NCBI GenBank assembly: GCA_026120035.1
Contig: JALRME010000043.1
Span: 124,001 to 188,000 of the forward strand
Reading direction: 5' to 3'
Source of the DNA: Coleophoma eucalyptorum
Lineage: Eukaryota; Ascomycota; Leotiomycetes; Helotiales; Dermateaceae
DNA: 64,000 nucleotides
Program-made: the position numbers and the translations under genes
Shown: piece after piece, positions 23,934-40,232 of the stretch
How the letters are laid out: each line of letters starts with the position of its first letter
Numbering within the stretch: the first letter of the stretch is position 1
The notes under the pieces: generated by a model
What the model was told of the DNA's origin: nothing
The model's database searches: none
The model's input: the letters and a program-made list of their open reading frames with translations, nothing else

Positions 23934-24234
23934 AGAGAAGGAATCATATTAGACTGACTCTAGCTCCGCTTCTCGACTGCGAAGAATCATGGACAGAAGA
24001 TAGTTAGCAACAATTGACTGCCGATGTCCATTTTGTGATGAGTAGCATAAAGCCGACTCGCCGAGGTCTACCAGCAATTGTCATGTCCCGGAAGCACCAG
24101 CTTATTCCCGCACCTATAACGTTTCGCGGAGACCCCACACATCGGCTTTATGGTTCCCTCTTACAAAAGCATTAATACATTTTGTGGCCTGCTTCTCCCC
24201 TTCGTGCTCATTATCGTAAGGTAATGTATACGAT

Positions 24235-26412
<2,178 letters not shown>

Positions 26413-26863
26413 TAGAGGAATGCATTATTTTAGCGGCCATTCTTGAGAACTTTTGCTGACTATGGTATTCTTTCCATTCAATTTGATAACACCATGTCTT
26501 ATTGAATTACCGCGAGGTATGCGGGTATGCTCGGATGAGAATTTCTTTTCTTTTTTTTCCAAATTGGTTTGCCATCGGCTCAGAATCTTGAGAGAAAAGT
26601 AATGTATTTGACTGATAATAGAAGGCTAATAACCCGAAACATCTCATCTCATCTAATCTCATCTCATCTCGGTCTTTCATCCGATTAAACGCCAGGTCCC
26701 AAGAAACCCATCAGAAATGCCACCCGAACACCAACCCATATGCCAACGCCTCGAGCAAAATGCGTTCGTCCCAGAACTCGGCAAATGCAGCCACACAAAG
26801 AATCGCGCGCCAAAGAACAACAGCAACGATGGGGAATTTCTCCTAATTTTCTTTCAAAAGCAA
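26413..26863. other. Convergent intergenic region with microsatellite
   Basis: 450 bp between the SDHA-like stop and the CNNM-like stop; contains a pentanucleotide repeat and presumably both 3' UTRs. Confidence 0.35.
26641..26670. repeat. ATCTC pentanucleotide microsatellite
   Basis: Six units of ATCTC, the third changed to ATCTA, in noncoding DNA. Confidence 0.9.
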
Positions 26864-28214
26864 TCAGGCCAAAGGCCCAATCTTCCGATCTCCAATCAAA
26901 ACTCCTAAAACATCTCGCGCAGTAATCACACCGAGCGGCTCTCCATGGACTGTTCCACGCTCGGTAACAAGCACCATTTCAGTGCCACGATCCCGGAACG
27001 CATGCACAGCGTCCTGGACACTCACGTCTGGTCTTACCACTGGCATCTTCTGAAGTTCTAGGTCGCCAATTGTGATCTCGCCGTGCTGAGCTTGCAGAGG
27101 GAGAGCTACAAGGGATTTGACGGCCAAGAGACCCAGGAAAGATCGTGAGTGGCCGGCCATGTGGATGGGGATGTGTGTGAAGTGCGAATTGAGGATGTTG
27201 TACCTCGTCAGCTCATTCAGTGGCGTGTCGACGGACAGGGCATAGACCTTGGACAGTGGCGTCATGAGCGATGAGACGGGTAGGGCGTTGGCATCTAGCG
27301 TGCGGGTTATGATAGTGACTTCCTCACGGTTGAGTCGCTCGGTGGCTGAGAATGAGAGACGCTCATGCAGCAGGATGAGAGCCTTGAGACCGTTGCGGTT
27401 GAAGACCTGGCCGTGTGAGTCGCCCAGTAGTCTGTCTAGCAGTATGGCGATGGGATAGGCAACTGGTGAGAGGATGTACATGACCCAGAGGACGTACCTG
27501 TCTTCTGCATCAGTCTTCTACTCTGCATCACGTTTAACACGACTTACCTCGAGCTCCAAGCCCCGATCCCTAAACCATACTTTGCACAAATCGACTGCGG
27601 GATGATCTCCCCAAAGATCACGATCAAGACCGACGACGCTAGCACAGCGAACCACCCTCCCTTCACATCAGCATCCAGCACGATAGGAAGTGTCTCATTG
27701 ACAATCACATTCCCTAACAGTAGAGAGACAAGCACCCAGTGCCGGCCACGTGATAGAACGTTCAGCACTTTGGAGGCGTGCGTCCGCTCAAGCGCGGTGC
27801 CTGAGATAGAAGTTATGCGGAGCGTTGTTAGATCTTGCCCCATGAATCTATGTCACAGTCAATACGAATTAATTTCCTTTGCTATCAAGAGAAGAAGACA
27901 AAACATACGCGAGAGTCAACCCAGCGAACAATCCGCCAAGCAACACTAGCATCACAGAGAGAGCTGCGTTGAGGCAAGAGATGAGAATTTCATGAGAGAC
28001 GACACTGGTAACCGCCTCAGCGGCTCCTCGTTGAACTATCCTTTCGACAGCATGGTTGGTCAACACCCTATGAAGGGAGTCAGTTTTCTGATGATGCCTT
28101 TGGTGGAGAGTATGGAAACGTGGGGGATGGGGATGAGTGATGAGTGACGAACTTCATAGCAGCAGTAGCACTTTGATGGGAACCATGCACGGCAATGGAT
28201 GGGTGCGGTGACAT
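26864..28214 (-). CDS. CNNM/Mam3-like membrane protein (DUF21 plus CBS domains)
   Basis: Integral membrane protein of the cyclin M / CorC group, linked to Mg or Mn homeostasis; yeast Mam3 is vacuolar. Exons 28214-28153, 28067-27909, 27847-27548 and 27497-26864 give 384 aa. DUF21 helices are visible: [39 protein letters not shown] and [24 protein letters not shown] pair follows, with [17 protein letters not shown] and [20 protein letters not shown]. Joins LTLA|FMGQD and [10 protein letters not shown] fit the family. The first exon ([11 protein letters not shown]) is tentative: it needs a GTTCGT donor at 28152, and no other upstream ATG stays open. The protein ends soon after the CBS pair, so it lacks the long cytosolic tail of Mam3. 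Confidence 0.82.
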
Positions 28215-30112
28215 CTGCGTTGTTTCCCGACGAGAAACAATTCCAACCTAATCTTTGGCCAACACAATCGAACCAGCAGGCACCATAGAAAACCCAAATC
28301 TCAAATTCCGATGCCCAAAGACCCCAAGACCGTGTCCCAACAACAACAGTCTGATGTATGGTCGACGTCGAGACTCAAAAGAAGACGGGAACCAAGAAAG
28401 GGAAAAAAGGGAGTTCCGGGATGAGAGCGATGTACCTTAGGGATGTCTAAAATTGGCAACCGATAAGAAGGTTAGTTAGATTGAAGCAATCGTATGCAGA
28501 ACCAAGACCCTCTTTAATCTTTTCATAAGAGATGCATTGTCTATGCGCTGTCTTGCACAAGCTCAGTCTTCGTCGTCAGCCTTTTTGACTAAATTCATTA
28601 AAAGACCAGCGAGGGGAAAGACAGGGAAAGGGAAAAAAAAAACAAGAAAGGGGGAGGGGCAAAGAGATCTTTGCTTTATACATACATGCCCTCTTCCTTC
28701 TCGTGAACTAAAAGAGAAAGAGTAGCAGTGGTAGAAGCCGTAGCTCATAACCTTACAATGGAAACCTCCACCACCACCCAACGAGCATGCCAATCCCACT
28801 CTTTAGACCTGACCGCTCCCTTGCGAGGGCTTTCGTTTTGGTTCGTCGAAGTCAGGACCAACGGGCGGAGAAAAACAAAAGAAGTGGAACCACCCAACTC
28901 CATGGGTTATTGTCCCGTCCCGGCGGGCTAAGGATTTCTCGTCTGGCTGGTGGTGGGTGGTGCTTTGCTGGGAAATGGCTCATGCGAAGGCTGACATTTG
29001 TTCGTTGCTCGCATCTTTCATCTTTAAGCGAGCAACCGATATTGCGCGTCCTTTTTCGTCGCTCACTCCATGGATAGGATAGGGGTAACATCGGAACTGA
29101 ACAGAGACGAGGAGCGATGGACCCTCCAATGCTGAGTCATTATTATCGATGTGATCTCCCAACATCTTGCAAGCTCCTTTGAGGGAGTTCTGAGCGATGG
29201 AGAGCACGCTAAGATAAGATTATACAACGCGGTGGCCTTCGCGTCGTAAACTTAGAGTTCTCCAAGCTCGAAAGCGCAGCGCATCCAGCCAGCGCCATCG
29301 CCAACGGTCCCTGGGAGCGCGCTGCGACGATCCAAACTCACACGGCACAACCAAATGACGGCCGTAATAATGATACATCACCGGCTGCACTGCGTTATCC
29401 CATTCTGCGCTATTTTCTAGGGTCTGCTGCAAGTCCTGAGTGTATTCTAATCCCGCTGTACTGCTTGCTATGAATTGGTGTACCGCTGCTCTACGCGCTT
29501 GTGTATGGCTTTTTGTCACACCTGCATGTGGCGTTGCAACTTTGCAACTGGCAGGTGTCAAATCCAAGTTACGAGGAGAACTTGTTAGACTCCCAGGGAT
29601 GTACGATGCCTGCCTGCCAGGTGACAGTAAGGCTTTGGAGAAAATCCCGCGCGTTGAGGCTTTTTTCTTAGTCTTGGCAGTCAACAATATACCTCAGCGT
29701 ATTTCTATACTCGCAGAGTGCAGGCATTTTGTACCTTGTTGCAGATGAGATGATGGGATGGTGTTTGGCCTATGGATTATGACTGGCCTGCAGCCGGAAA
29801 ATCAACTGATCTTGAATGTGTCAGAAAAGGAAAACGGGTATCTTATTTGCTAACTGCCTCAAGCTGTCTCTGGTCCTCCCGTCTTATATTTTAACGCCGC
29901 CTTTGATAACAAAAGGAAAAAGGTCATAATTGAGTATTCATCGTCTCATTGATATTAATATTATCTTTAGCTCCTGGCTTCCGTTTGATGTTCACTTGCT
30001 AGCACCTCAAAAGCCATTTGTACAGTTGTGGCATTAGGATCCAGGATTCCGACTGGTCTCGACCATTATGTTTACGTGTGGCCAGTGAATCGAGATCGAC
30101 TCGGTATCTTCT
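28215..30112. other. 1.9 kb intergenic region
   Basis: No gene recognised. It holds the CNNM-like promoter and the receptor gene's 3' side. ORFs such as 29220-29687 minus (155 codons) have no family features. Confidence 0.35.
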
Positions 30113-31522
30113 TCAGAACATCCCCGACATTGGTCTCATAAGTTGACTCCTGGAATGTGCGCTGTCGACTCTCATAATCTCCATTGTGTCCACAGTACCT
30201 GTGCTTCTCATCGACAGTGGCGTTTCGAGCCTATGTCTTCCTTCGGGCACCCGTGGTCGATAATAATCTCCCTCGGCAACGTTGAAACTGCTCAGGCTGG
30301 TTTCTGATTCTCGTGGAACTTCACTCTCTTCATGAATAACTCGCATCTTGGACGCTCGCTCAGTGTCACCTAGATACTCCGAGAAACGCTTTAAGGGACT
30401 CTGGAAGTTTCCCAGCTCGACATCGGCCAAATTCGAATTACGCGACCGTGTCGCCGAAGAGTTAGATCTATCTTTGGTGCTGAACGTAAGTCTACTTCGA
30501 GTGGCGGAATTGACGAGTCGAGGGATGAACCTTTGGAAGAAAGGCTTCGTCGCAGGAACTGATGCACATATCTAAATTCGTTAACATCATCCCTAAGCTA
30601 GACAAGGATACTTACTATGCCAATATACAGCTCCACTGAGCTACTGACCCAGTTTGGATATGAATCCCAAGGTTCGTCCCAAGAGCTCAACATCCTGTGG
30701 GTAAAGAAAGTACGAGCACCTCCGGCGATGCAGACGACGAAACCGCCTCCAAAGAGCAGCATGACCACGATTTGTTGACGACGTGGAAGTTGAAGCTTAT
30801 ACACAGTTGGGATTGGGAAGCCGACCACAGCAAAATCGTTGAGTGTATTGAGTATGCTCGCGATCAGGACGTGAACAGGCTCATTGATACATTTCTGCGG
30901 GGTTACTGATAGCGTCCAATAAGCAGAGATGGGACTGGAAGTGTTAGTGAGGTTCATCGAAGCTAGTTCAATACATACCTGCACTGAAATATCACCACAG
31001 CGATGAAGATCAAACCACCAAGTGTAACCCAGATCATAATCCATATTGTCAAGCTCTGTAATCTACGTGAAGCTGATGACATTATGCGGTAAATCAAAGA
31101 CAGCATCGACAGCTTGGTCAATGTTTGTGCTACTGTGAAGATGATCTGCGAAGACAAGACAAGTTGGCGGCCAATAATGAGGTTTGCGATAGGAACATCC
31201 CATACATGGCGATTCAAGTCGAAGTGGCGTTCTGACAATAGAGCTACAGCCGCAAAAGCTGTAGTTGGGAACTGGTGTGAATCAATAACAGCCGCATTGC
31301 TTAAATGGCTTGAGCACCCACCAACGCTGCAATAATCAGGTAGTCATCAAGACCGAAACTCTTTGATATAAAGCACCGAGTAATTGATCGCAAAACAATG
31401 ACAGTGAGAAGAATTGGGTAGAAGACAAGATTCATGATGACGACAGCATTCCCTCGAACGACAGGGTCGACATAATTCGGAGTAGGCCACGATGCTATCA
31501 CCGACTCTGAAGGAAGCAGCAT
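30113..31522 (-). CDS. Fungal rhodopsin-family (Pth11/SAT4-type) receptor, frame disturbed
   Basis: Seven-helix membrane protein of the fungal rhodopsin-domain group. Exons 31522-31318, 31258-30979, 30934-30616 and a last exon ending at 30113. The joins give LVAFAAVALLSERHFDLNRHVWDVP and FQC|SPISAYWTL, both typical. Exon 4 should start at 30572 and read ICASVPATKPF, the conserved end of helix 7, but an A4 run at 30540-30543 (T4 in the gene) puts the following FFQRFIPRL tail one base out of frame. The tail then stays open for over 140 codons and ends with a usual-looking cytosolic tail (MEIMRVDSAHSRSQL). Using an acceptor 13 nt later (CATCAG, exon from 30559) keeps the frame, giving 416 aa, but loses the motif. 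So: recent frameshift, sequence error or shifted splicing. Confidence 0.8.
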
Positions 31523-34320
31523 TTTGTTAACGGGTCATGAGTTCTAGGGATAGACACCGAAGAGGATACTGTCGAGAAGTGCCAGCATCTATAACCAGGA
31601 AGAAACAAGGATGCTATACAACCAAGTCACCGGTAGTTCAAGGAAAATTCGGAATTGGGATTTCTACTTTTGTTTGAGTCGGGGATTTTGCCCTTTTTTT
31701 TATCAAGGGCTTAACAACACCCACGGGAGGCTCCCTCATATAAATGTATTTGTATGCGACGGAGAGCGTTTTGAGTGGGGATACCAATGGTTCATCTGAT
31801 CTCCTACGATTTGGCGTATGGAACACCTTGGGTATTTAAATCCAGCTATTACCGACCTGGAAACCTGGCAGACCATAACAATCAACTAAGGCTATGATAC
31901 ATCGTACCACGACCTGTGCAGGTACCCCGGTAATAAGATTATGAACAGGAGACTTATAGTAAAAGGAGTAGCCGATATGATAGAGAATCAAAGCGTAGCA
32001 CGCGCACATCGAGGACCTACCTATCAAGGCTTCTATGTACAAGGATTGGCATTCCATAGTTCGGAAAAGCAAGTCATTGCAGGAAGGCGATCTCGGTGCC
32101 ATTTCCAAGTCGTCGGTGTGCCATTTGTGGATGGTATGGACATGGCTGGATGCGGGGGATGATGCGCGAGACGATCCGGGGAAGCAGAGCAACGGTGACT
32201 GGCCCGTCGCTAAGACTCTCAATTTCCTACAGCTCGAATTTCTATCCACTGTCATCATCTAGATGACATCGAGCTGATGCTCGGACATGGGAATATTGCT
32301 TCGAGATGAGAGAGAGTCCAATGATGTCTCCAACAGATGCCGCGGCCACCCAGATGTTCAGATGAATTCGAGGATGAATTGCGCCACCGTCAGATTGTCG
32401 GAATGAGCTTGGAGCTGTCCTCGGCCATGGCGAAGGCATAGCCTCGCACGGGTGAGATGTCTAGCAAAACTTGGATGCGTGAAGGACTCCAAAACAACCA
32501 CAGATACAGTCTCCGCCTGTCTGGACCACGCCAATATGTCTCCTAATCTATTTGCCTCTCATTGAGCCTGTGAACCAAGTTGTGCTGGGTCCTCTGCGAT
32601 GCACCACGCTCGTGTCTGACAGCAAGGAGGGGCTTAGAAGTGATAGGAAAAAACAGGCAGACCCCGACAGTGGTGAGAAGCGCCGATGCAGAAGAATAGA
32701 CATGCGTGCCGTTGTCCAGTGGTGTGGTTCTTTGGGATAGTGTCGGGCCGAAATTTTGACGATGAGTGAGAAAGAGTGAAAAGGGAGGAAGAGGAAGCTG
32801 CGGAATGTGATGAAGCTGTCAGAAGCTGATGTGATTAGGGCAACCCCTCGCTTCCAAATGCCGCTGTAGAGACGGGGAGGCACCCGAATTGCTGTTCCCT
32901 TCACTCGACAGGTGCACAGCATCCGGCCATCTGTCATATAGATTCAATGGAACAGCTTTGATTTACGACAGAGCTCGTTAGGAATATCCGGTTTTAAATC
33001 CACCATACAGCAGGCACACGAAGCAGCCCGAAACGATGTGCTTTGATTTTCAGCAACCAGCGAGTGGTTGCGCTCAGGTCTTCAACAACATCAACCTACG
33101 CTGCCTTTCATTCGAACCAAGCACGAAAATGATACAACCCAACGCTCAGCCTTAAATGCCACCATGCTGTTGATGACAGAGGATTACCGCCGATCAACGT
33201 CAAAACGTGCAGGAAGAACATTTTAAGACGTCGCCGGGAAGGTTTGCAATACGTCGGAAGGACCTGCTCATTGTGCCACAAGGTTGAGCATGCACTCTGG
33301 TGCCAATGGAAGAAGCAAACCTCCATCGTGTCATGTCTTGAGCACGTTCTTTGCAATTTCTTTCTTCTTTCTTGGAGGCTTCCGACAGTGTTCGAAGCAC
33401 ACGTGGGAGCAACATCAGACAGGACCTCAGTGCCTTTTAGAACGCAAGTCACCATTCCGGCACGGCTTGACCAGATCGACGTTCGTTGTCTTCAGTACTG
33501 GGCTCCAAGCAACCCTGTGTGTTGGTGAAGTTTCCCGTCTCTTACACATGCACCTTATCACCCCTTGCTCAAAAGTCTCGGGAAGTGTCACACTCATACG
33601 ACTTTCTCGGCCGTTTGAAGTTATGCTGGCAAGGCCTTCGCAGCATCGCCTTGGGAGAAAGGCAACTTGTTCAAAAGGAGAGTGGCAAGCTTCGATGATT
33701 GATTTTCTTGGAATTCCGATACAGCATGATACAGTGTCATGCTGTGCTATGCGATTGTTCAGATTCTTTGCTCCAGCTCTGAACAGTAACAGTAGTGGCA
33801 AGCTCTCAAATAAGACACCTTCAAGACAATTCCCGAGTCTTGCTACAGCTTAACATGGATACTCGACCTCTGGACAGAGGCCAGATTGTCAGCCGGTCAG
33901 ATTGTAAATGTGAGAAAGTTCCTTAAGCATGAATAATTCCCCATAGCCTCGACGAGGCGAGGTTTGACTTGTTTCTTTGCTGGTGCTCACTTCTCAGCGT
34001 CAAACCATCACTTGTAGTGCTGCCACTCTCTGCCTTGCTTTGGACGTATCACACTTATGTCCTTTACGGACATGCTTCTTCTACTAGCCTTGTTTCCAAT
34101 ACAACCTGTCCCTTACTGGGGAGCTCAAATTTCTTGCCAAAAGTGTTTGGTTTATGCAAAACAAAACTTTGTGGTTCCACCTAGATGAGAACTAATCTCC
34201 AGAATGGAGGGGGTGGGGAAACATGCAAAGGCGCGCCGCTATCAAAGCTACAAGCACAAAGAAAGAGTAGCAGAGAGGGTATACTCATGATATTCTATTT
34301 GCTTGAATCTATTAACATTT
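31523..34320. other. 2.8 kb region without a confident gene
   Basis: No complete gene recognised. On the minus strand, 32242-32439 encodes a short hydrophobic, membrane-like stretch (LNIWVAAASVGDIIGLSLI), followed by an open frame at 31836-32258 without family features. This could be a decayed membrane-protein gene or chance. The plus frame 33284-33853 starts at a TTG and has random composition. Confidence 0.3.
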
Positions 34321-36054
34321 CTAATTCCCCTCGAACTTCAACTCCTTCCAATTCCAGTTCTTTTCCCAACTCGCCGCAATCTTCAAACACGTCAAATCCC
34401 CAAATTTAGATCCCACAATCTGCAGACCAGTAGGGAGATAGACCTTCGCATCATCCCTCGCAGGCACAAATCCCACAGGAAGGTTCAAGCCTGGATGGCC
34501 CGTCGAGTTGAAAGTCGCTGTATTGTACGTCGCGCCAATCGTTCGCGACAACATTGGCAGCGTGCCTAGACTTCCGCCGGGATTGCCTTCAGGTACAATC
34601 TTGACAGGTGGGAAGATGATGGTTGGTGTGACGAGTACATCAACCTCGCGCAGAGCAGCATCGTATGAATCGGACAGTTTGCGCAGCAGATTTGTGCAGC
34701 GCGCATGCAGAGGTGCACCAAAGCGTTCTTGAAGGAACAGACCTCGCAGGTAGATATTCTGACCACCAGGACCCAGTGCATCGAATGCTTCTTGCGAGAG
34801 TTTCGGCCCAACTGACGTTGCGCGTTCTGGGAAGAGAAGTTGTTTTCGTCCAGCTGGGTTTGCGAGGAGGCCTTGCGTCGTGCCTGCCATGGGCAGTGCA
34901 ACCATCCAAATCATACCGCTCTCCTTATGCAAGGGAATCGAGATGCTCTTTACCTCTGCACCGAGGGATTTGTATTTCTCAATCGCGGCTTGACATGCCG
35001 CTGCAACATTGGGGTCGGTCATAGGATCTTGGAATCCTTCTTCGAGGATACCAATCTTCATGCCTTTCAGTGGTTGTTCATCGGAGCTGGAAATATGCTT
35101 CTTGATCTCCTCGCCAAACTTCACATGGCCTTGTGGCCAGTTATATGGCTGACGATCATCGATACCGTCTGTGCCGGCGATGACCTCGAGCAGAGTGGCA
35201 CAATCCTGTACAGTCTTGCACATGGGTCCGGCGTGATCGATCGTAGCTTCGAGAGAAATACAGCCGGTATAGGGCACGAGTCCCCAAGTAGGTTTCAACC
35301 CAACAAGACCACAGTTTGCGGAAGGCAGACGGATCGAGCCACCTTGGTCCGCTCCAATTGCCATATCAACAGAACCTGTAGCAACAAGACGCCCGGAACC
35401 ACTACTTGAGCCACCACTGCTGTATCCATCTGCATAAGGGTTGTGGACTGGACCAGTAACGGAAGTATCACTAAAGGATTAGCGTGGATATCTACAGCTA
35501 ACTTGAAAAACTTACCTAACAGCACCAAAACAGTTATTCTCACAAGCAGCCTTGCCAGTAATAATCCCACCAGCGTCCAGTATTCTTGTGATGATCGTAG
35601 CATCTACATCGGGGGTCCAATCTACAGCACCCGTCCCATTCGTACACTTGACACCAGCAACAGCAATGTTGTCTTTGATAGCAATCGTAACTCCCTTCAA
35701 TGTATCGGTCTTTGGCTTCGTACTTCGTACTGTCGCCTTCCAAGCCCATCCTCCTTTATCAGTCGCTTCGGGACCTTCTGGACGGTGTACATTCTCCCGT
35801 GGGTACAGGTCGAGATCAACTTTTGGATAGTAGTCTGGTAGTTCTAAGATCTCCTTTGCGCAGTGGTTCAAGCCGGCCAAGAGTTTGGACCAGTCATCAA
35901 GGTTGGCGGAGGGGATGGTAAGGCCTGCTTTGGAGGCTAGAGTTTGGACCTCTTCTGTTGACACAAGAGACTCTTGTCTAGAATCAATCAGTGGTGAATT
36001 ATTTAACAAGACTGAGGACATTTACTGAGCAGCTCCCAAGACACTGACAGACAT
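34321..36054 (-). CDS. Amidase (amidase signature family)
   Basis: Hydrolyses carboxylic amides to acid plus ammonia. Exons 36054-36026, 35977-35516 and 35470-34321 give 546 aa. The amidase-signature triad is visible: Lys111 in TIAIKDN, the cis-Ser about 185 in GGSSSGSG, and nucleophile Ser209 in GADQGGSIR, with the usual 24-residue Ser-Ser spacing. The C-terminal part (GLNLPVGF, TGLQIVGSKFGD) also fits. The first exon (MSVSVLGAAQ) is inferred from an in-frame GTAAAT...TTCTAG intron; starting instead at the ATG at 36021 would give MSSVLLNNSP and no first intron. Sequence most resembles nitrile-pathway and general fungal amidases; substrate unknown. No targeting signal seen. Confidence 0.9.
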
Positions 36055-36983
36055 GATGGCGAGGTATTGTAACTATCAAGTAAAAGCCAGAATCAAGACA
36101 AAAGACAGACAGACAGACAAACAGTAAAAGGGTAGAGGAGGTCTATCCAACACAAACTAAGGATTGGACCAAATATTTATATCAACCCACCATCCCACCA
36201 TTCCCTCTCTTGCACTTACCTGACACAATAAATGCCAATGTCGTCCTTATCGGTATCGCTATCGATCGGTATCACAACCGGCGGCCCCCCTCCCAAATTA
36301 CCCTATAATCAAGCCACCACCACCACCCTCCCCCCATGGTCGCGCCGCGGGAACCACGCCGCTCTCCCGATCAGTCGGCACGCGGCCTGCCTGGCCTTTG
36401 AAGACAAGCGGCGTCTAATCCGATCGCTTGCATCCCAGCGGAGCAAGAGGCCATGCCATGCCATCGTTCTCAGTACATGGTGTTTTGTGCTGGCCGCAGC
36501 TCCGAAGAGCCGCCACGCTTCGCTTGTCTCTGCTCCTGGGCCCTTTGTATTTCGTTCGTACTGGCTGGGCTGGGGGGTGAGAAAGGGGTACGAGGGAGGG
36601 AACCAATCAGGTGGATGCTAATGAAGGGGCCCTCTTCCCCCATTTTCAGAATGGTTGGTTATACGGGTTACTTCCTCTTTTTGTTGTTGTTCTTCTTTTC
36701 CCTTTCTCTCCTTTACCATCTAATCGTTGTCTTGTATTTACTTTCTGGGAAAGTTATCAGGATGTGGCAAGAGAAGCTGTCAACAATCTATTACACCATT
36801 AGGCAGTCACATCCATCAAAAACCGAGACCGACAAAGTTTTTGTTCATAGATCATTTGTATTCATCAAATTTTCTCTGAGATGGGGCGCCGATTTATCAT
36901 GATATACATGTCCCCGAGAAAAGCAATAACTCCATCCTTAGCTGTAAACGCTCAAAATTCAAAAAGGAAGGAACTTTTTCCAT
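36055..36983. other. Intergenic region between amidase and NADP-GDH
   Basis: Amidase promoter and NADP-GDH 3' UTR. A GACA-type repeat lies at about 36104-36120. No coding region recognised. Confidence 0.35.
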
Positions 36984-38550
<1,567 letters not shown>

Positions 38551-40232
38551 GTTGGCGGGTGGCTTAGAGCAAGGTGTCAAGGGTCAATGGGTGAGGGTAA
38601 GGTGAGCAGATGGAAGGACAGTTGAGAGGATTGTGGTATGAAGAGAGAGGAGACAGAGGAAGAGGGAGGATAGGATTGTGTGGCTGCGGGGTCCTTTAAG
38701 TAAGTAAGGCAGGACCAGGTAGGGTGAGGCAAGGCGAGGTGAGGTGAAGGGAAGATGGAGATGGAGAAGAAGCTAAGGAAAGTAAGTGTGCATCAGTAGA
38801 TTAGAAGCTCTGCAATCTGCAATCCATCCTATCTCCTCCGATCCTATCACAGCGGCGGGCTGGAATTCCACATCGTCCTGTCCAGCGCAGGCCTAGAGGA
38901 CACAACACCAGGAAGCAGGAAAAGAGGAGCGAGATAGGGAGCCATAGGCCGTTGTCTGGCCATTCAACGAACTGTATTCGGCGATGGTGAAGCTCAAGTG
39001 CATCTCCCACGTCGCTGCCCCTCGATTAGCTCCCGACGACGCAGAGCGATAACGGAAGTGCACGCGCAAACGAGTAGATGCGACCAGAAGCGAGCACTAG
39101 AGTGTGAAGCACAGGGCAGCGTGGGGCTTAGGAGCCCCGACTATGCCCCCTTGAGCATCTTTTTACCTGATCAAAATGCATCCTCAACCACTGCCCGCCG
39201 GGATCTGGTCTGCTCGAGTCTGGTCGTGCCATGCTGTCGGTCGTCGTGGTCGTGGATGCGACAGGAAAGCATTATTCACACTGCTCCAACTCGGTGTCAC
39301 CGTTTTTACGCTTCTTTTTGCTGCTTATCGCGGCTTTTTCATTGGTTCTGCTGGGTGTTCTGACAGGCACCATTCACTAACAAAGCCCTCGCCTTGCTCG
39401 TCCCGTCGAACCCCTACACCTATACCTGCACCCAACTATGCCATTTCACCATCGACCCCGCGGAGAGAATTTTTAATTCCATGTGCCCCCCGAGCTTCTG
39501 CAGCTGGCCCTAGGGTAGGGAAGAGAAAAGAAAAAAAAAAAAAAAAAAAAAGGGACAGCCTCATCTGTGCATTATCAGTCCATCCATCACTGCCGTTTCG
39601 AGTGCAGTACGGCTGCCGCTGGTCTGGTGCCAATGCAAATTCTGATCTGAGAAAAAAAATGAGGCGTTGCTTGCATCTATCTTGCGCAGGTCTGTGTCTT
39701 GGACCAGGGGAAAGCAAAGGGGAAATGAATGCATCATCACGCGCCAAACACGCTTCTCGCCCATTTCTCACCTTCACCACTATGCTTCTCAGTTTATCTT
39801 CGCCTTCGCCTGTACCGACACCGGAGGCCAGCACCATGACGCGAGGCGAGGCCGTGAGAAAATTCTTCACTCTTGTCAGCCTTGTCACCATTGCACCACC
39901 TCTCTTTACGGAGCACTCCTCAGTCCTCTCACCACATCCCCTCTTCCTAATTATCGTGAAACTGTCCTCTTCATGACCCACTGCGTATCCCTTTGAAAGC
40001 GGTTGATTCCGAACATGTTCCTATGTTCGGCGTCGATGTCGCAGAGCGGAGAATTGGGTCCCGCTCTGTTGCTGGCAGAGGGGTCGTTCGACTTGAGCTG
40101 ACAGTGTCCGATATCCACGCAAGACCAGAGAGAGAGACAGGCAGACGGGACAGGGCACTTTTTCGCTGCTTCACACTTACAAACATAGAACGAATCCCAA
40201 GACATGCAATTTTCTTTGTGGTTCCCGCCCCT
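38551..40232. promoter_or_regulatory. NADP-GDH upstream region
   Basis: 1.7 kb. The first 250 bp before the GDH start are purine-rich (GAGG/AAGG motifs), a pyrimidine-rich leader on the gene strand as in highly expressed fungal genes. A 21-base A run is at 39531-39551. ORFs on both strands at 39176-39981 are low-complexity and mutually antisense; not accepted. Confidence 0.4.
39531..39551. repeat. Poly-A tract (21 bases)
   Basis: Uninterrupted A run in noncoding DNA; prone to length error or slippage. Confidence 0.9.

Noticed and set aside
29220..29687. 155-codon minus-strand ORF
   Set aside because: No recognisable fold or motif and no supporting gene structure; treated as chance.
33284..33853. 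189-codon plus-strand ORF
   Set aside because: Starts at TTG, random composition, and antisense ORFs of similar length exist.
39176..39981. 266-codon plus and 181-codon minus ORFs upstream of NADP-GDH
   Set aside because: They overlap each other antisense, span a poly-A tract and have low-complexity composition.
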